Shown piece by piece: positions 45,422 through 52,758 of a stretch of DNA of 64,000 bases; position 1 is the stretch's first letter, and the number at the start of each line of letters is the position of its first letter. The DNA lies in the NCBI GenBank assembly GCA_946408825.1, contig CAMJTU010000002.1:1-64000 (forward strand), written 5' to 3'. A model generated the notes under the pieces. The model made no database searches, was not told the DNA's origin, and saw nothing but the letters and a program-made list of their open reading frames with translations. Origin of the DNA: an uncultured Planctomycetaceae bacterium (lineage in GTDB: Bacteria > Planctomycetota > Planctomycetia > Pirellulales > Thermoguttaceae). The position numbers and the translations under genes are program-made.

Positions 45422-46705
45422 ATGGCGCATCCAGAACTGTATCTTAACGAAAAGATCGAGACCGCGTCGCAAGACGAGTTGATCAGCCGCCAGAACGAAC
45501 TGCTCAAGGAAAAGGTTCGTTATGTTGTGAAGAACAACGCGTACATGCGCAACCTTTACGAAAAGGCGGGCGTCGTCGCCGAGGATTTTCGCGGGATTGA
45601 AGATATTGGCAAACTGCCGATTCTCGCGAAGGCGAATTTCCGCGAAACGTACCCGCTTGGGATGTGCTGCGTTCCGAAGAATCAGATTCGCGAAATGCAC
45701 ATGTCGAGCGGCACGTCGGGCACGCCTGTCGTCATGCCCTATACGATCGCGGACCTGCGTCAGTGGGCGGATTGCATGGGACGTTGCTATCGCATGGCGG
45801 GCGCGCGACCGGGCGATCCCGTTCAGATTATGCCGTCCTTTGGACTTTTCAACGGCGGGTTCGGCATGTACCACGGGGCGCGAGAGGCTGAACTTTTCGT
45901 GATTCCGACAGGCTCGGGGAACACGGAGCGTCAGATTCGGCTCGCGAGGGACTTCAACACGCGCGTTTTCACGGCGGTTATTTCCTACACGACGCGCATT
46001 ATTGAAGTCATGGAGAAGATGGGCGTCGAACTTCCGAGTCTTGAGATCGGCATTTTCGGGGCGGAAACGGTCACGACGGCAATGTGCGAGAAGATTCACG
46101 CGCGTCTCGGGATCGACGTATACAATATCTACGGCATGACCGAGACCGGCGGCGTCGGCACGCTCGGCATGGACTGTCAAGATCATTCCGGCATCCACGT
46201 TTGGGAAGACCAGTATTACCTCGAAATCGTCGATCCGGTCACGAAGCAGCCGCTTCCCGACGGCGAGGTCGGCGAACTCGTCGTGACGTCGCTCACGCGC
46301 GAGGCTCTTCCCGTGATCCGTTTCAAGACGGGCGACCTCACGCGTATCATTTCTCGCGAGAAGTGCGCTTGCGGGCGAACGCACGCGAAAATCGACCTCA
46401 TTTCCGGGCGAACCGACGACATGCTCATCGTCAAGGGCGTAAACTTCTTCCCGTCGCAGGTTGAACAAGCGCTTCTCGAACTGCCCGGCGTTCATTCGGA
46501 ATATCAGATCATCATGGAAGAAAGTCACGGGGTCACGGACGTTCGGATTCTCGTCGAAGCGGAACCGGGCGTTACGGGCTACGTCGTCGAAAAGCATTTG
46601 AAGGAACGGCTCGGATTCTCGCCGAAGGGCGAAGTGCTGCCCGTCGGTACGCTTCCTCGCGTCGACGGCAAAGCGACGCGCGTCATTCGCAAGAAGTTGG
46701 ATTGA
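45422..46705 (+). CDS. paaK: Phenylacetate-CoA ligase family AMP-forming enzyme
   Basis: 427 aa, the normal length. ANL-superfamily adenylating enzyme. Marks are MSSGTSGTPVVMPYT (residues 94-108, P-loop-like), FGLFNGGFGMYHG, VYNIYGMTETGGVGT, RFKTGDLTRI, CACGRTHAKI and ISGRTDDMLIVKGVNFFPSQVE. Such enzymes make CoA thioesters of phenylacetate or other aryl acids. No paa catabolic genes lie nearby, so the in vivo substrate is open; in anaerobes PaaK-like enzymes often serve indoleacetate or phenylacetate from amino acid breakdown. AGGA precedes the ATG. Confidence 0.92.
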   Translation: MAHPELYLNEKIETASQDELISRQNELLKEKVRYVVKNNAYMRNLYEKAGVVAEDFRGIEDIGKLPILAKANFRETYPLGMCCVPKNQIREMHMSSGTSGTPVVMPYTIADLRQWADCMGRCYRMAGARPGDPVQIMPSFGLFNGGFGMYHGAREAELFVIPTGSGNTERQIRLARDFNTRVFTAVISYTTRIIEVMEKMGVELPSLEIGIFGAETVTTAMCEKIHARLGIDVYNIYGMTETGGVGTLGMDCQDHSGIHVWEDQYYLEIVDPVTKQPLPDGEVGELVVTSLTREALPVIRFKTGDLTRIISREKCACGRTHAKIDLISGRTDDMLIVKGVNFFPSQVEQALLELPGVHSEYQIIMEESHGVTDVRILVEAEPGVTGYVVEKHLKERLGFSPKGEVLPVGTLPRVDGKATRVIRKKLD

Positions 46706-46767
46706 CGTCGACGCGAACTCGTTTCGTCGCGTATTCCTGAAGAGTTTTGCGCTTTTTTATAAAACGG

Positions 46768-46803
46768 ACGGACGCGTCGAGTCCAACGCGACGCGTCCGT
46801 TTA
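46768..46803 (+). terminator. Probable terminator after paaK
   Basis: An 11-12-bp stem (46768-46779 with 46789-46800) followed by TTTA. The T-run is short. Confidence 0.6.
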
Positions 46804-46860
46804 CTATTAAATACGCGATTCGTCGGCGCGTCAGCGTCATTCGTCGACTAGAAACCAGAA

Positions 46861-46895
46861 AAAGAAAGGAGGAACGGCGCCCCCGTTCCTCCTTG
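46861..46895 (-). terminator. Terminator after the 206-aa secreted protein gene
   Basis: A perfect 12-bp stem (46867-46878 with 46884-46895) with TTCTTTT following on the minus strand, about 35 bp beyond the stop at 46930. Confidence 0.8.
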
Positions 46896-46929
46896 TCGAT
46901 TTATTCAGATCGTCGTGTAACGTTCGAGG

Positions 46930-47550
46930 CTATTTCGCCTCGGCGCTTGTGCCTTTGATGAGAGGAACAACAATCGCAGGAACGAGTCCGCCAATAAGTC
47001 CGGCGGCGCCGAGGGGCGAAATCCCGCAACAGTAGCTAGCCCCGCAACAAGGAAGCGCGCAGGTCTGGCAGGACGACATAGCCTGACAACTCGTCTCAAC
47101 GGGAGCCTCACATCCACAACCCGCCTGAGCGGCGTATTCCTGCGCTCTTGAGATCTCGTCCGCGTACGGATAATCTTGAACATACTTCGTAAGTCCGTCG
47201 GGACCAAGGAGCAACTTGTTTTCGTCGTCCTTAACCCACTCGCCGCGAACCATTCTAAACTCCTCGCCGGTAATATCGACCCGTCGAGAACCGAAATATC
47301 CGGTAGAAGGTTGTTCCGCAGAGATGAAGTACGTCCCGAGGGGAAGATCGTTGATCGTTACGCCATAGGGATTTTCCACTGTATCCTCGGCAACTTTGTC
47401 GCCTTCAAGGGTGAGAACGGTGTAATGGATATCCTGAGAGTATTCGATCCCATCCTCCAGCACGGAAAAGAATCGAACCTGATCGGCGCGCGCGACGTCG
47501 ACAAACGCTAGCGTAAGAACGCTAATGATTGCAATAACAAATCTTTTCAT
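46930..47550 (-). CDS. Small secreted protein with a Cys-rich segment
   Basis: 206 aa with a signal peptide ending at VARAD (about 23). Residues 25-90 form a short beta-sandwich-like region (YTVLTLEGDKVAEDTVENPY, LPLGTYFISAEQPSTGYFG) reminiscent of carboxypeptidase-regulatory or SdrD-B folds. A segment with nine Cys (CGCEAPVETSC, SCQTCALPCCGASYCCG) follows, then a Gly/Val/Ile hydrophobic C-terminus that could anchor it. Function unknown. The Cys motifs echo the larger protein at 13247. It is a single gene with promoter (47634-47661) and terminator. Confidence 0.82.
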   Translation of the reverse strand: MKRFVIAIISVLTLAFVDVARADQVRFFSVLEDGIEYSQDIHYTVLTLEGDKVAEDTVENPYGVTINDLPLGTYFISAEQPSTGYFGSRRVDITGEEFRMVRGEWVKDDENKLLLGPDGLTKYVQDYPYADEISRAQEYAAQAGCGCEAPVETSCQAMSSCQTCALPCCGASYCCGISPLGAAGLIGGLVPAIVVPLIKGTSAEAK

Positions 47551-47633
47551 CGCTTTGTCTGTTCCTTGAAATTACCCTAGATTTCAGTGTTTTCCTAAAA
47601 CGCTACTACGCAAACCTAAATCCAATCTTCCCC

Positions 47634-47661
47634 ATTATAAATTCTCTTTCCCATTAATCAA
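47634..47661 (-). promoter_or_regulatory. Promoter of the 206-aa secreted protein gene
   Basis: On the minus strand TTGATT (47656-47661), a 16-bp spacer and TATAAT (47634-47639). The leader is about 77 nt. Confidence 0.65.
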
Positions 47662-47714
47662 TATAGTGGGAGTTTTGTTTTCGCTTTTTCAAGAAATATT
47701 TTCTTCCAACGAAC

Positions 47715-47779
47715 AACGGCGTTTTCGTCGTCGTAGCTCCGTTATAACGCAAGCGTCCGACAATACCGAAAACGCCGTT
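47715..47779. repeat. 13-bp inverted repeat with a 39-nt loop
   Basis: Arms 47715-47727 and 47767-47779 are perfectly complementary. The structure lies about 30 bp beyond the stop of the 433-aa gene. Without a T-run it is not a standard terminator. It could protect the 3' end of that mRNA or be a remnant of a small mobile repeat. Confidence 0.6.
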
Positions 47780-47811
47780 TCTCATGAGGAGAGAGAAGCG
47801 CGGAGTCGATT

Positions 47812-49113
47812 TCAATAACGTTGATTATTCGCGCTTCTATTGGCAGTCGCCGCCGCGGGACGTTGTGGGACAGTCGCGGCGTTAACCGATCGCTGCGCGT
47901 TCGTCGTCGGAACGGTTTGTCGGGCGATATGCGCGTTTGAGGCGACGGGCGCTTGAACGACCGCTTCCTCTGGCATGACGGGTTGCTGACGGAGAATCGA
48001 GAATTCTTCCTCTCGAACTTCGCGCGTCCAACCTTTTTCAATGACGCCCTCGATCTTCCAATATCCCTTGTTGACTTGAACGTTTTCAAAGGTCAGGTCC
48101 GTCTTGCTTTTGCCGTTGACCCCGATTTTACGCATGTACGTCGGTTGAAGATCCTTGAGATCGAGAATGAAAGTGATCGACTGGAACTGCTGCGCGTCGC
48201 GAGCGTATCGCGGGAACGCTTCGATCCAGACCTGCGTCTTCTGTTTCGCCGCGGGCGTGATGATGCGGAGGTAGAAGCGGTTTTTCAGGACGTTCGCTTT
48301 GGCGACGAAAAAGAGGGGGAACTGCCCGTTGTCCATCGTGAGATCCATGTCCTGCTCTTCCGAAACGACGGGAAAAACGACGACTTTCTTGTTTTGGAAG
48401 TCATACTGCAGGAACTCTTTGCTGTTCAAAACAATCATCCACTCGTTCTGACCGGGCTTCCATTCTCCGTCAGGTTTCGCGTCTGTATAGACGAACTCGC
48501 CCTTGACGTGGTACATGAATTGACTCGGCGTAATGAATCGGAACTGTCCCCAAGTGTGAACGACGGGCTTTTTAGAGTTTTGCTGAAGGACGCCGTCAAA
48601 CTCGCGCATATGGACGTCGCACGAAACGCGCTTTATTCCGCGTCCAAATTCTTCCCATTTCGCGAGAAATTCGTCAAGTTGCTGAAGTTCCGCGTCGGTC
48701 GGCTTATAACTTTCCGGCGGGGGCACGATCGCGCTGTCAATTTCTTCTTCGACGTAGCCGCCTTGCTGCGGAGCGACGTTCTGCGCGGCGTTTGCCGTCG
48801 GCGCGGCCTGCGGCGTAACGACGACTTCTCGCGTCTGTTCCTGCGCCGCCATGTTGCCGACAAAAGCTTGGCGCGCGCCGGGCTGGACGACCTGCCGCTG
48901 ATTTGTCGCGTTTGGATTTACCGTCGCGATTCCTTCACGTCTCGCCTGTTCGACCGATTCGACGGCAATAACGTCGGCGTTTGCGCCCGCTTGAGTTCCG
49001 TTTGTAGGGGCGACGTACCCCCCGAACCCCTGGGCGAACACGTTCGCCTGTCCGGCGATAGCCGCAAATAACATCAGCGCGGCAGTCGACAAAACGACGT
49101 TATGTTTTTGCAT
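47812..49113 (-). CDS. Secreted protein of the planctomycete TIGR03009-like type
   Basis: 433 aa with a signal peptide ending at NVFAQ (about 28). After a Gln/Ala-rich linker the conserved region (about 140-385) begins LDEFLAKWEEFGRGIKRVSC. It continues with RFITPSQFMYHVKGEF, EWMIVLNSKEFLQYDF, NRFYLRIITPAAKQKTQVWI and SITFILDLKDLQPTYMR. The pattern matches the domain I know as TIGR03009, found in planctomycetes, and resembles the LolA-like fold that carries lipoproteins. The C-terminus is again Ala/Gln-rich. AGGAG precedes the ATG. The family assignment is from memory of its features. Confidence 0.8.
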   Translation of the reverse strand: MQKHNVVLSTAALMLFAAIAGQANVFAQGFGGYVAPTNGTQAGANADVIAVESVEQARREGIATVNPNATNQRQVVQPGARQAFVGNMAAQEQTREVVVTPQAAPTANAAQNVAPQQGGYVEEEIDSAIVPPPESYKPTDAELQQLDEFLAKWEEFGRGIKRVSCDVHMREFDGVLQQNSKKPVVHTWGQFRFITPSQFMYHVKGEFVYTDAKPDGEWKPGQNEWMIVLNSKEFLQYDFQNKKVVVFPVVSEEQDMDLTMDNGQFPLFFVAKANVLKNRFYLRIITPAAKQKTQVWIEAFPRYARDAQQFQSITFILDLKDLQPTYMRKIGVNGKSKTDLTFENVQVNKGYWKIEGVIEKGWTREVREEEFSILRQQPVMPEEAVVQAPVASNAHIARQTVPTTNAQRSVNAATVPQRPAAATANRSANNQRY

Positions 49114-49372
49114 TTTTTTCTCCTGAACTGCGCCGCTCTTTTCTCGGCGCAGGCGCGTGAATCGCGCTCGGTTTTTTGTCGTATAGGGCGTCTAAGTGAA
49201 CCGTCGAAAAAGACGGACGTTTTCTTCCAAGCGATCGTAGCGTTTTTAACAATTCCAGTAAAGAGATGTTTTCGTCGAAGCGCGTCTTTGGACGGTTTCC
49301 TCCTGATTGCGCGCTACGAAGGACGTTCAGATTCGCCGCCGATCTATTTTGGAAAAAATCAAAAAACGGCGC

Positions 49373-49401
49373 TTGAAGAAAATAGAACCATGAAATATAA
49401 T
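49373..49401 (+). promoter_or_regulatory. Promoter of tRNA-Ser(GGA)
   Basis: TTGAAG (49373-49378), a 17-bp spacer and consensus TATAAT (49396-49401). The predicted start near 49408 is about 10 nt before the tRNA. Confidence 0.7.
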
Positions 49402-49418
49402 CCAAGGCGCGTTTGCGA

Positions 49419-49501
49419 GGAGGATATGCGAATGGCTAGCAACCTCATTGGAAATGAGGCGCCCCTTTCTGGGGTTGCGGGTTCGAGTCCCGTGTCCTCC
49501 G
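49419..49501 (+). tRNA. tRNA-Ser(GGA), one base short near the D-arm
   Basis: 83 nt with a long variable arm (CCCC/GGGG), anticodon stem CCTCA/TGAGG and loop TTGGAAA, giving anticodon GGA (49450-49452). T-loop TTCGAGT. The acceptor is GGAGGAT/GTCCTCC with a terminal T-G pair. Between the acceptor and the 3-bp D-stem (TGC/GCA) only one base is left instead of two. Read the other way, U8 and A9 are normal and the acceptor has six pairs. No CCA is encoded. It has its own promoter and terminator, so it is probably expressed. Confidence 0.88.
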
Positions 49502-49534
49502 CTTTCTCGAAGCGAGATTCTTTGAGTTACGACG

Positions 49535-49564
49535 ACCGACTTCGCAAGGAGTCGGTTTTTGTTT
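49535..49564 (+). terminator. Terminator of tRNA-Ser
   Basis: A 9-bp stem closed by a GCAA tetraloop (49535-49543 with 49548-49556), followed by TTTTGTTTT. Confidence 0.82.
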
Positions 49565-49619
49565 TCTTGTTTTCTCATCCGTTTTTACGGATTTCAGTCA
49601 TGAATCGATCTCTCGACTC

Positions 49620-49648
49620 TTGATAACCCGTCTCGTTCGATTTATCAT
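49620..49648 (+). promoter_or_regulatory. Promoter of the esterase-hemolysin III operon
   Basis: TTGATA (49620-49625), a 17-bp spacer and TATCAT (49643-49648). The leader to the ATG at 49736 is about 80 nt. Confidence 0.5.
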
Positions 49649-49735
49649 AGTGAGCGTCGTTGTGGCGGGGGATTATACGCGTCGATATCCTTGCGCCTGT
49701 TTCGTCGTAGTCGTCATATGTGGATTGTTTGGGCT

Positions 49736-50686
49736 ATGAATCGATATTGTCTTTTGTCGCTTTCATTGTTTGCGCTCTTTACGGCGAATTTTTCGTTCGC
49801 TCTTGCGGCGGACGAGCCTGCCGGCGTTCCCGCCGAGGTCGCTCAGTATGTGTCCGCGCCCGCTGAGACGCTCAATCTTTGGCCCGACCTTCCTCCGGGA
49901 GGCGTTCCCGAAGGAATCGGCGAAGAGAAGTGGGAGCCGGGCAAGGAAACCCCGCCGATCGTTCGTGTGAGCGCCGTGTCGATCCCGACGATGGCCTTTT
50001 ACCCCGCGAAGAATCCCAACGGCGCTTGCGTCGTCGTTTTTCCTGGCGGCGGTTTTAACATCCTCGCTTACAATCACGAAGGATCCGAGATCGCCGAATG
50101 GCTCAATAGTCTTGACGTTTCCGCCGTCGTGGTAAAATATCGCGTTCCGCGCCGCGAGGGCGCGCCTAAGCACTGGGCTCCGTTGCAGGACGCGCAGCGC
50201 GCGATTCGTTTGACTCGCGCCCATGCGGACGAGTGGAAAATCGATCCGCATAAGATCGGCGTTCTCGGATTTTCCGCGGGCGGACGGCTGACGGTCGCCG
50301 CCGCGTTGGACTACAACGTTAAGACATACGATCCCGTCGACGACGTCGATAAACTCAGCGCCCGTCCTGATTACGCGATTCCGATTTATCCCGCGTACCT
50401 CATGGACGACGAGAAGAATTTTTCCGCCGACGCCAACCTTTCCGACGAGCTCCATCTCGACGCGAATATGCCGCCGTTTTTCTTCTCGGTCGCCAACGAC
50501 GACGCGAACCGAGCCGCAGCCGCCGCCCGATTCTATATCAAGGCGAAAGAGCTGGGCGTTCCTTGCGAACTTCATATCCCCGTTTCCGGCGGTCACGGTT
50601 ATGGAATCCGTAGCGATCGAGGAGTCGCGGCGCAGTGGCACAGGAACTGCGAGAATTGGCTTCGCGCCCTTAAGTTTATCCCTTAA
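49736..50686 (+). CDS. Secreted alpha/beta-hydrolase, esterase-like
   Basis: 316 aa from the ATG at 49736, which gives a clean signal peptide (MNRYCLLSLSLFALFTANF, cleavage near ALAAD). Upstream in-frame starts at 49718 and 49691 are possible but would lengthen the peptide without a ribosome site. The hydrolase core has the oxyanion segment VVFPGGGFN, the nucleophile elbow GFSAGG and the catalytic-His segment GGHGYG near the end. This layout suits acetyl-esterases such as those that de-acetylate xylan or sialic acids. The substrate is unknown. The hemolysin III gene follows after 9 bp. Confidence 0.87.
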   Translation: MNRYCLLSLSLFALFTANFSFALAADEPAGVPAEVAQYVSAPAETLNLWPDLPPGGVPEGIGEEKWEPGKETPPIVRVSAVSIPTMAFYPAKNPNGACVVVFPGGGFNILAYNHEGSEIAEWLNSLDVSAVVVKYRVPRREGAPKHWAPLQDAQRAIRLTRAHADEWKIDPHKIGVLGFSAGGRLTVAAALDYNVKTYDPVDDVDKLSARPDYAIPIYPAYLMDDEKNFSADANLSDELHLDANMPPFFFSVANDDANRAAAAARFYIKAKELGVPCELHIPVSGGHGYGIRSDRGVAAQWHRNCENWLRALKFIP

Positions 50687-50695
50687 CCCCTAACG

Positions 50696-51427
50696 ATGCA
50701 CGACGATAAGGATTTGCCAATGGAGGTCGTTTCAAAAGCGCCTTCGCGCAGGGAATCTGCGACGTTCGACGTCGACACACACCGTATCAAGTTGCCGTTC
50801 TACACCCTTGGCGAAGAGATCGTCAACGCGATAACGCATGGAATCGGCGCGTTGTTGTCGATAGCCGCGCTTGTGCTGTTGATAATTCGCGCCGCGACGC
50901 GCGCGCCGGCAGGCGAGGCGGCGGGGTATGTCGTCGGGTACACGCTTTTCGGCGCGACGCTCGTGATTATGTACCTCGTGTCGACGCTTTACCATTCTTT
51001 GGCGCGATGCGGCGCGAAGCGCGTCTTTGCGAGTCTCGACCATTCGGCGATCTTTCTTCTTATCGCCGGAACTTATTCGGCGTATTGCCTTGGGCCGATT
51101 TACGGAGGCCAAGGGTGGTGGGTCTTTGGAACGATTTGGTCTCTCGCGGTTATCGGAATCGTGTCGTTTTCGGTTTACGCTTATCGAGCGTCGAGGTTTA
51201 ATTTATTCCTCTACCTCGCGATGGGGTGGTACGGCGTTCTTGTCGCGCCGCAGTTGTACGCCGCGTTACCGTCGATCTCGTGGGTTTTCCTTCTGCTCGG
51301 CGGTTTACTCTATACGTTTGGGTGCGTCTTTTTTGTCGTTAAGATTCGGTGGATGCACGCCGCGTGGCATGTGTTTGTGCTCGCTGGCAGCATTATGCAT
51401 TTCTTTTCGCTGTATTTTCTGATTTGA
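50696..51427 (+). CDS. Hemolysin III / PAQR-family membrane protein
   Basis: 243 aa with seven predicted membrane helices. Family marks are EEIVNAITHGIGA at the start, YLVSTLYHSL, ASLDHSAIFLLIAGTYS and, near the end, HAAWHVFVLAGSIMHFFSLY, which together give the Ser, His and Asp residues of the putative zinc site. The PAQR family is thought to include metal-dependent lipid amidases such as ceramidases. Haemolysis was shown for only a few members. It is translationally close to the esterase gene (9 bp). Confidence 0.93.
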   Translation: MHDDKDLPMEVVSKAPSRRESATFDVDTHRIKLPFYTLGEEIVNAITHGIGALLSIAALVLLIIRAATRAPAGEAAGYVVGYTLFGATLVIMYLVSTLYHSLARCGAKRVFASLDHSAIFLLIAGTYSAYCLGPIYGGQGWWVFGTIWSLAVIGIVSFSVYAYRASRFNLFLYLAMGWYGVLVAPQLYAALPSISWVFLLLGGLLYTFGCVFFVVKIRWMHAAWHVFVLAGSIMHFFSLYFLI

Positions 51428-51474
51428 TTGGGCGACGCCGTCGTTTTAAAATGGATAAAATTTCACAGCGCCCC

Positions 51475-51502
51475 TTGTGAAAACGAGTGTTGCGGGTAGA
51501 AT
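51475..51502 (+). promoter_or_regulatory. Promoter of rpmI-rplT
   Basis: TTGTGA (51475-51480), a 16-bp spacer and TAGAAT (51497-51502). It lies after the hemolysin III gene, so rpmI-rplT forms its own unit with a leader of about 120 nt. Confidence 0.6.
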
Positions 51503-51630
51503 CTTAGCCTGTGTTGTTCCAGGTCGCCGCGCGTGCGTCGTCTTGGAACGCGCAGTTTGTGTGCGGCAAACGCGTCGATAGACGTTCGCGCCGCGTTGTC
51601 AAGCAACTTTTATGGAGCAAAGGGCCTCAA

Positions 51631-51834
51631 ATGCCTAAGATTAAAACTCATAAGGGAGCTGCTAAACGTTTTCGCGTCACCGCTAACGGCAAAGTTAAGC
51701 ATCGCCACAGCGGCACGAGCCATCTTGCGTGGCGTATGACGAGCAAGCGAGTTCGCAACCTCCGCGGCACCGATCCGGTCGATACGGTCGAAGCCAAAAG
51801 AATCATTAAGGCGCTCGGCAAGGGCGGTCTCTGA
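51631..51834 (+). CDS. rpmI: 50S ribosomal protein L35
   Basis: 67 aa, normal for L35. MPKIKTHKGAAKRFRVTANGK at the start and basic text to the end (RHSGTSHLAWRMTSKRVRNL) are characteristic. The open frame extends 40 codons upstream, but this ATG gives the conserved N-terminus. In most bacteria infC stands just upstream; here it does not. Confidence 0.96.
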   Translation: MPKIKTHKGAAKRFRVTANGKVKHRHSGTSHLAWRMTSKRVRNLRGTDPVDTVEAKRIIKALGKGGL

Positions 51835-52067
51835 TTCGAGTTTAGACGGCGCGTCGTCGCCGTCGCGGTCCGACTTCTGTTTCATTTCGCGCAGGAGCAG
51901 TCGTTCGGTTTCTGAAAACGGGTCGTAAACGCCGCAGAGTCCAACGTCTGGACGCGGGACCTGGTTTTCGTCGAATTGTCGCAGTCAGACGCGAACGTTC
52001 CCGGCAACGGTATTCTTACGGAAACGACTGACCCGATAAAAACGCAGTAACATAAAGGATAATAGGA

Positions 52068-52418
52068 ATGAGAGTTACCAAAGGTTCCGCGCGTCGTCGC
52101 GCCAAGAATCGTCTCTTCAAGCGCGCCAAGGGGTTCCGCGGCGGTCGTAGCAAGCTCCTGCGAACAGTCAAGGAGTCCGTGCTTCGCGCCGACGTTTACG
52201 CGACGCGCGACCGTCGCGCGCGGAAGCGAGATTTCCGTCGCCTCTGGATCATCCGCATCAACGCCGCTGTTCGTATGCGCGGACTTCGTTATAGTCAGTT
52301 CATCAACGGTCTCAAGAAGGCGAACGTCGTTCTCGACCGTAAGATGCTCGCCGACGTCGCCGTCGTTGATCCCGCCGCTTTCGACAAGATCGTCGAGATC
52401 GCCAAGGCTGCGCTCTGA
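52068..52418 (+). CDS. rplT: 50S ribosomal protein L20
   Basis: 116 aa, normal for L20. It binds 23S rRNA early in assembly and represses its own operon in other bacteria. Marks are [25 protein letters not shown] and [21 protein letters not shown], then [30 protein letters not shown] precedes the ATG. The gap from rpmI is 233 bp, unusually long for this pair. Confidence 0.97.
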   Translation: MRVTKGSARRRAKNRLFKRAKGFRGGRSKLLRTVKESVLRADVYATRDRRARKRDFRRLWIIRINAAVRMRGLRYSQFINGLKKANVVLDRKMLADVAVVDPAAFDKIVEIAKAAL

Positions 52419-52467
52419 TCGTTTTATGCGCCCCGGCAAAAGGGGCAGACTGTAAATCCGGTCAAAC

Positions 52468-52506
52468 GCGCGCGCCGAACGTCTTTAGTTCGGCGCGCGT
52501 TTTTTT
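52468..52506 (+). terminator. Terminator after rplT
   Basis: A very stable 12-13-bp stem (52468-52480 with 52488-52500) and seven T. Confidence 0.92.
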
Positions 52507-52611
52507 GTGGTCGCGCTTGTCGCTCTTTTCGGTTTTTCGCCGTCGCTTGGCAGTTTGTACGATTCTTTTCCCTCTTTTTTCTGAAATCCCGCGAAAAAAC
52601 TCTTTAAGAAT

Positions 52612-52639
52612 TTGACGCGACAGGCGTAACGTTTAAAAT
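52612..52639 (+). promoter_or_regulatory. Promoter of the second DUF58 gene
   Basis: TTGACG (52612-52617), a 16-bp spacer and TAAAAT (52634-52639). The leader to the ATG at 52759 is about 113 nt. Confidence 0.6.
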
Positions 52640-52758
52640 AATATCGCTTGGAAGAAAGCGCGTCGTTTATCGCCCTTGCCTGAAGGGAGGGGAACGTTAG
52701 CGCTTGCCGCGACTTGTCGAGGAACGCGGCGACGTCACGCCTGCGGCTGGAGTTGGCT

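Noticed and set aside
51882..52439. A 185-codon minus-strand frame across rplT
   Set aside because: Antisense to a universally conserved ribosomal protein gene; no features.
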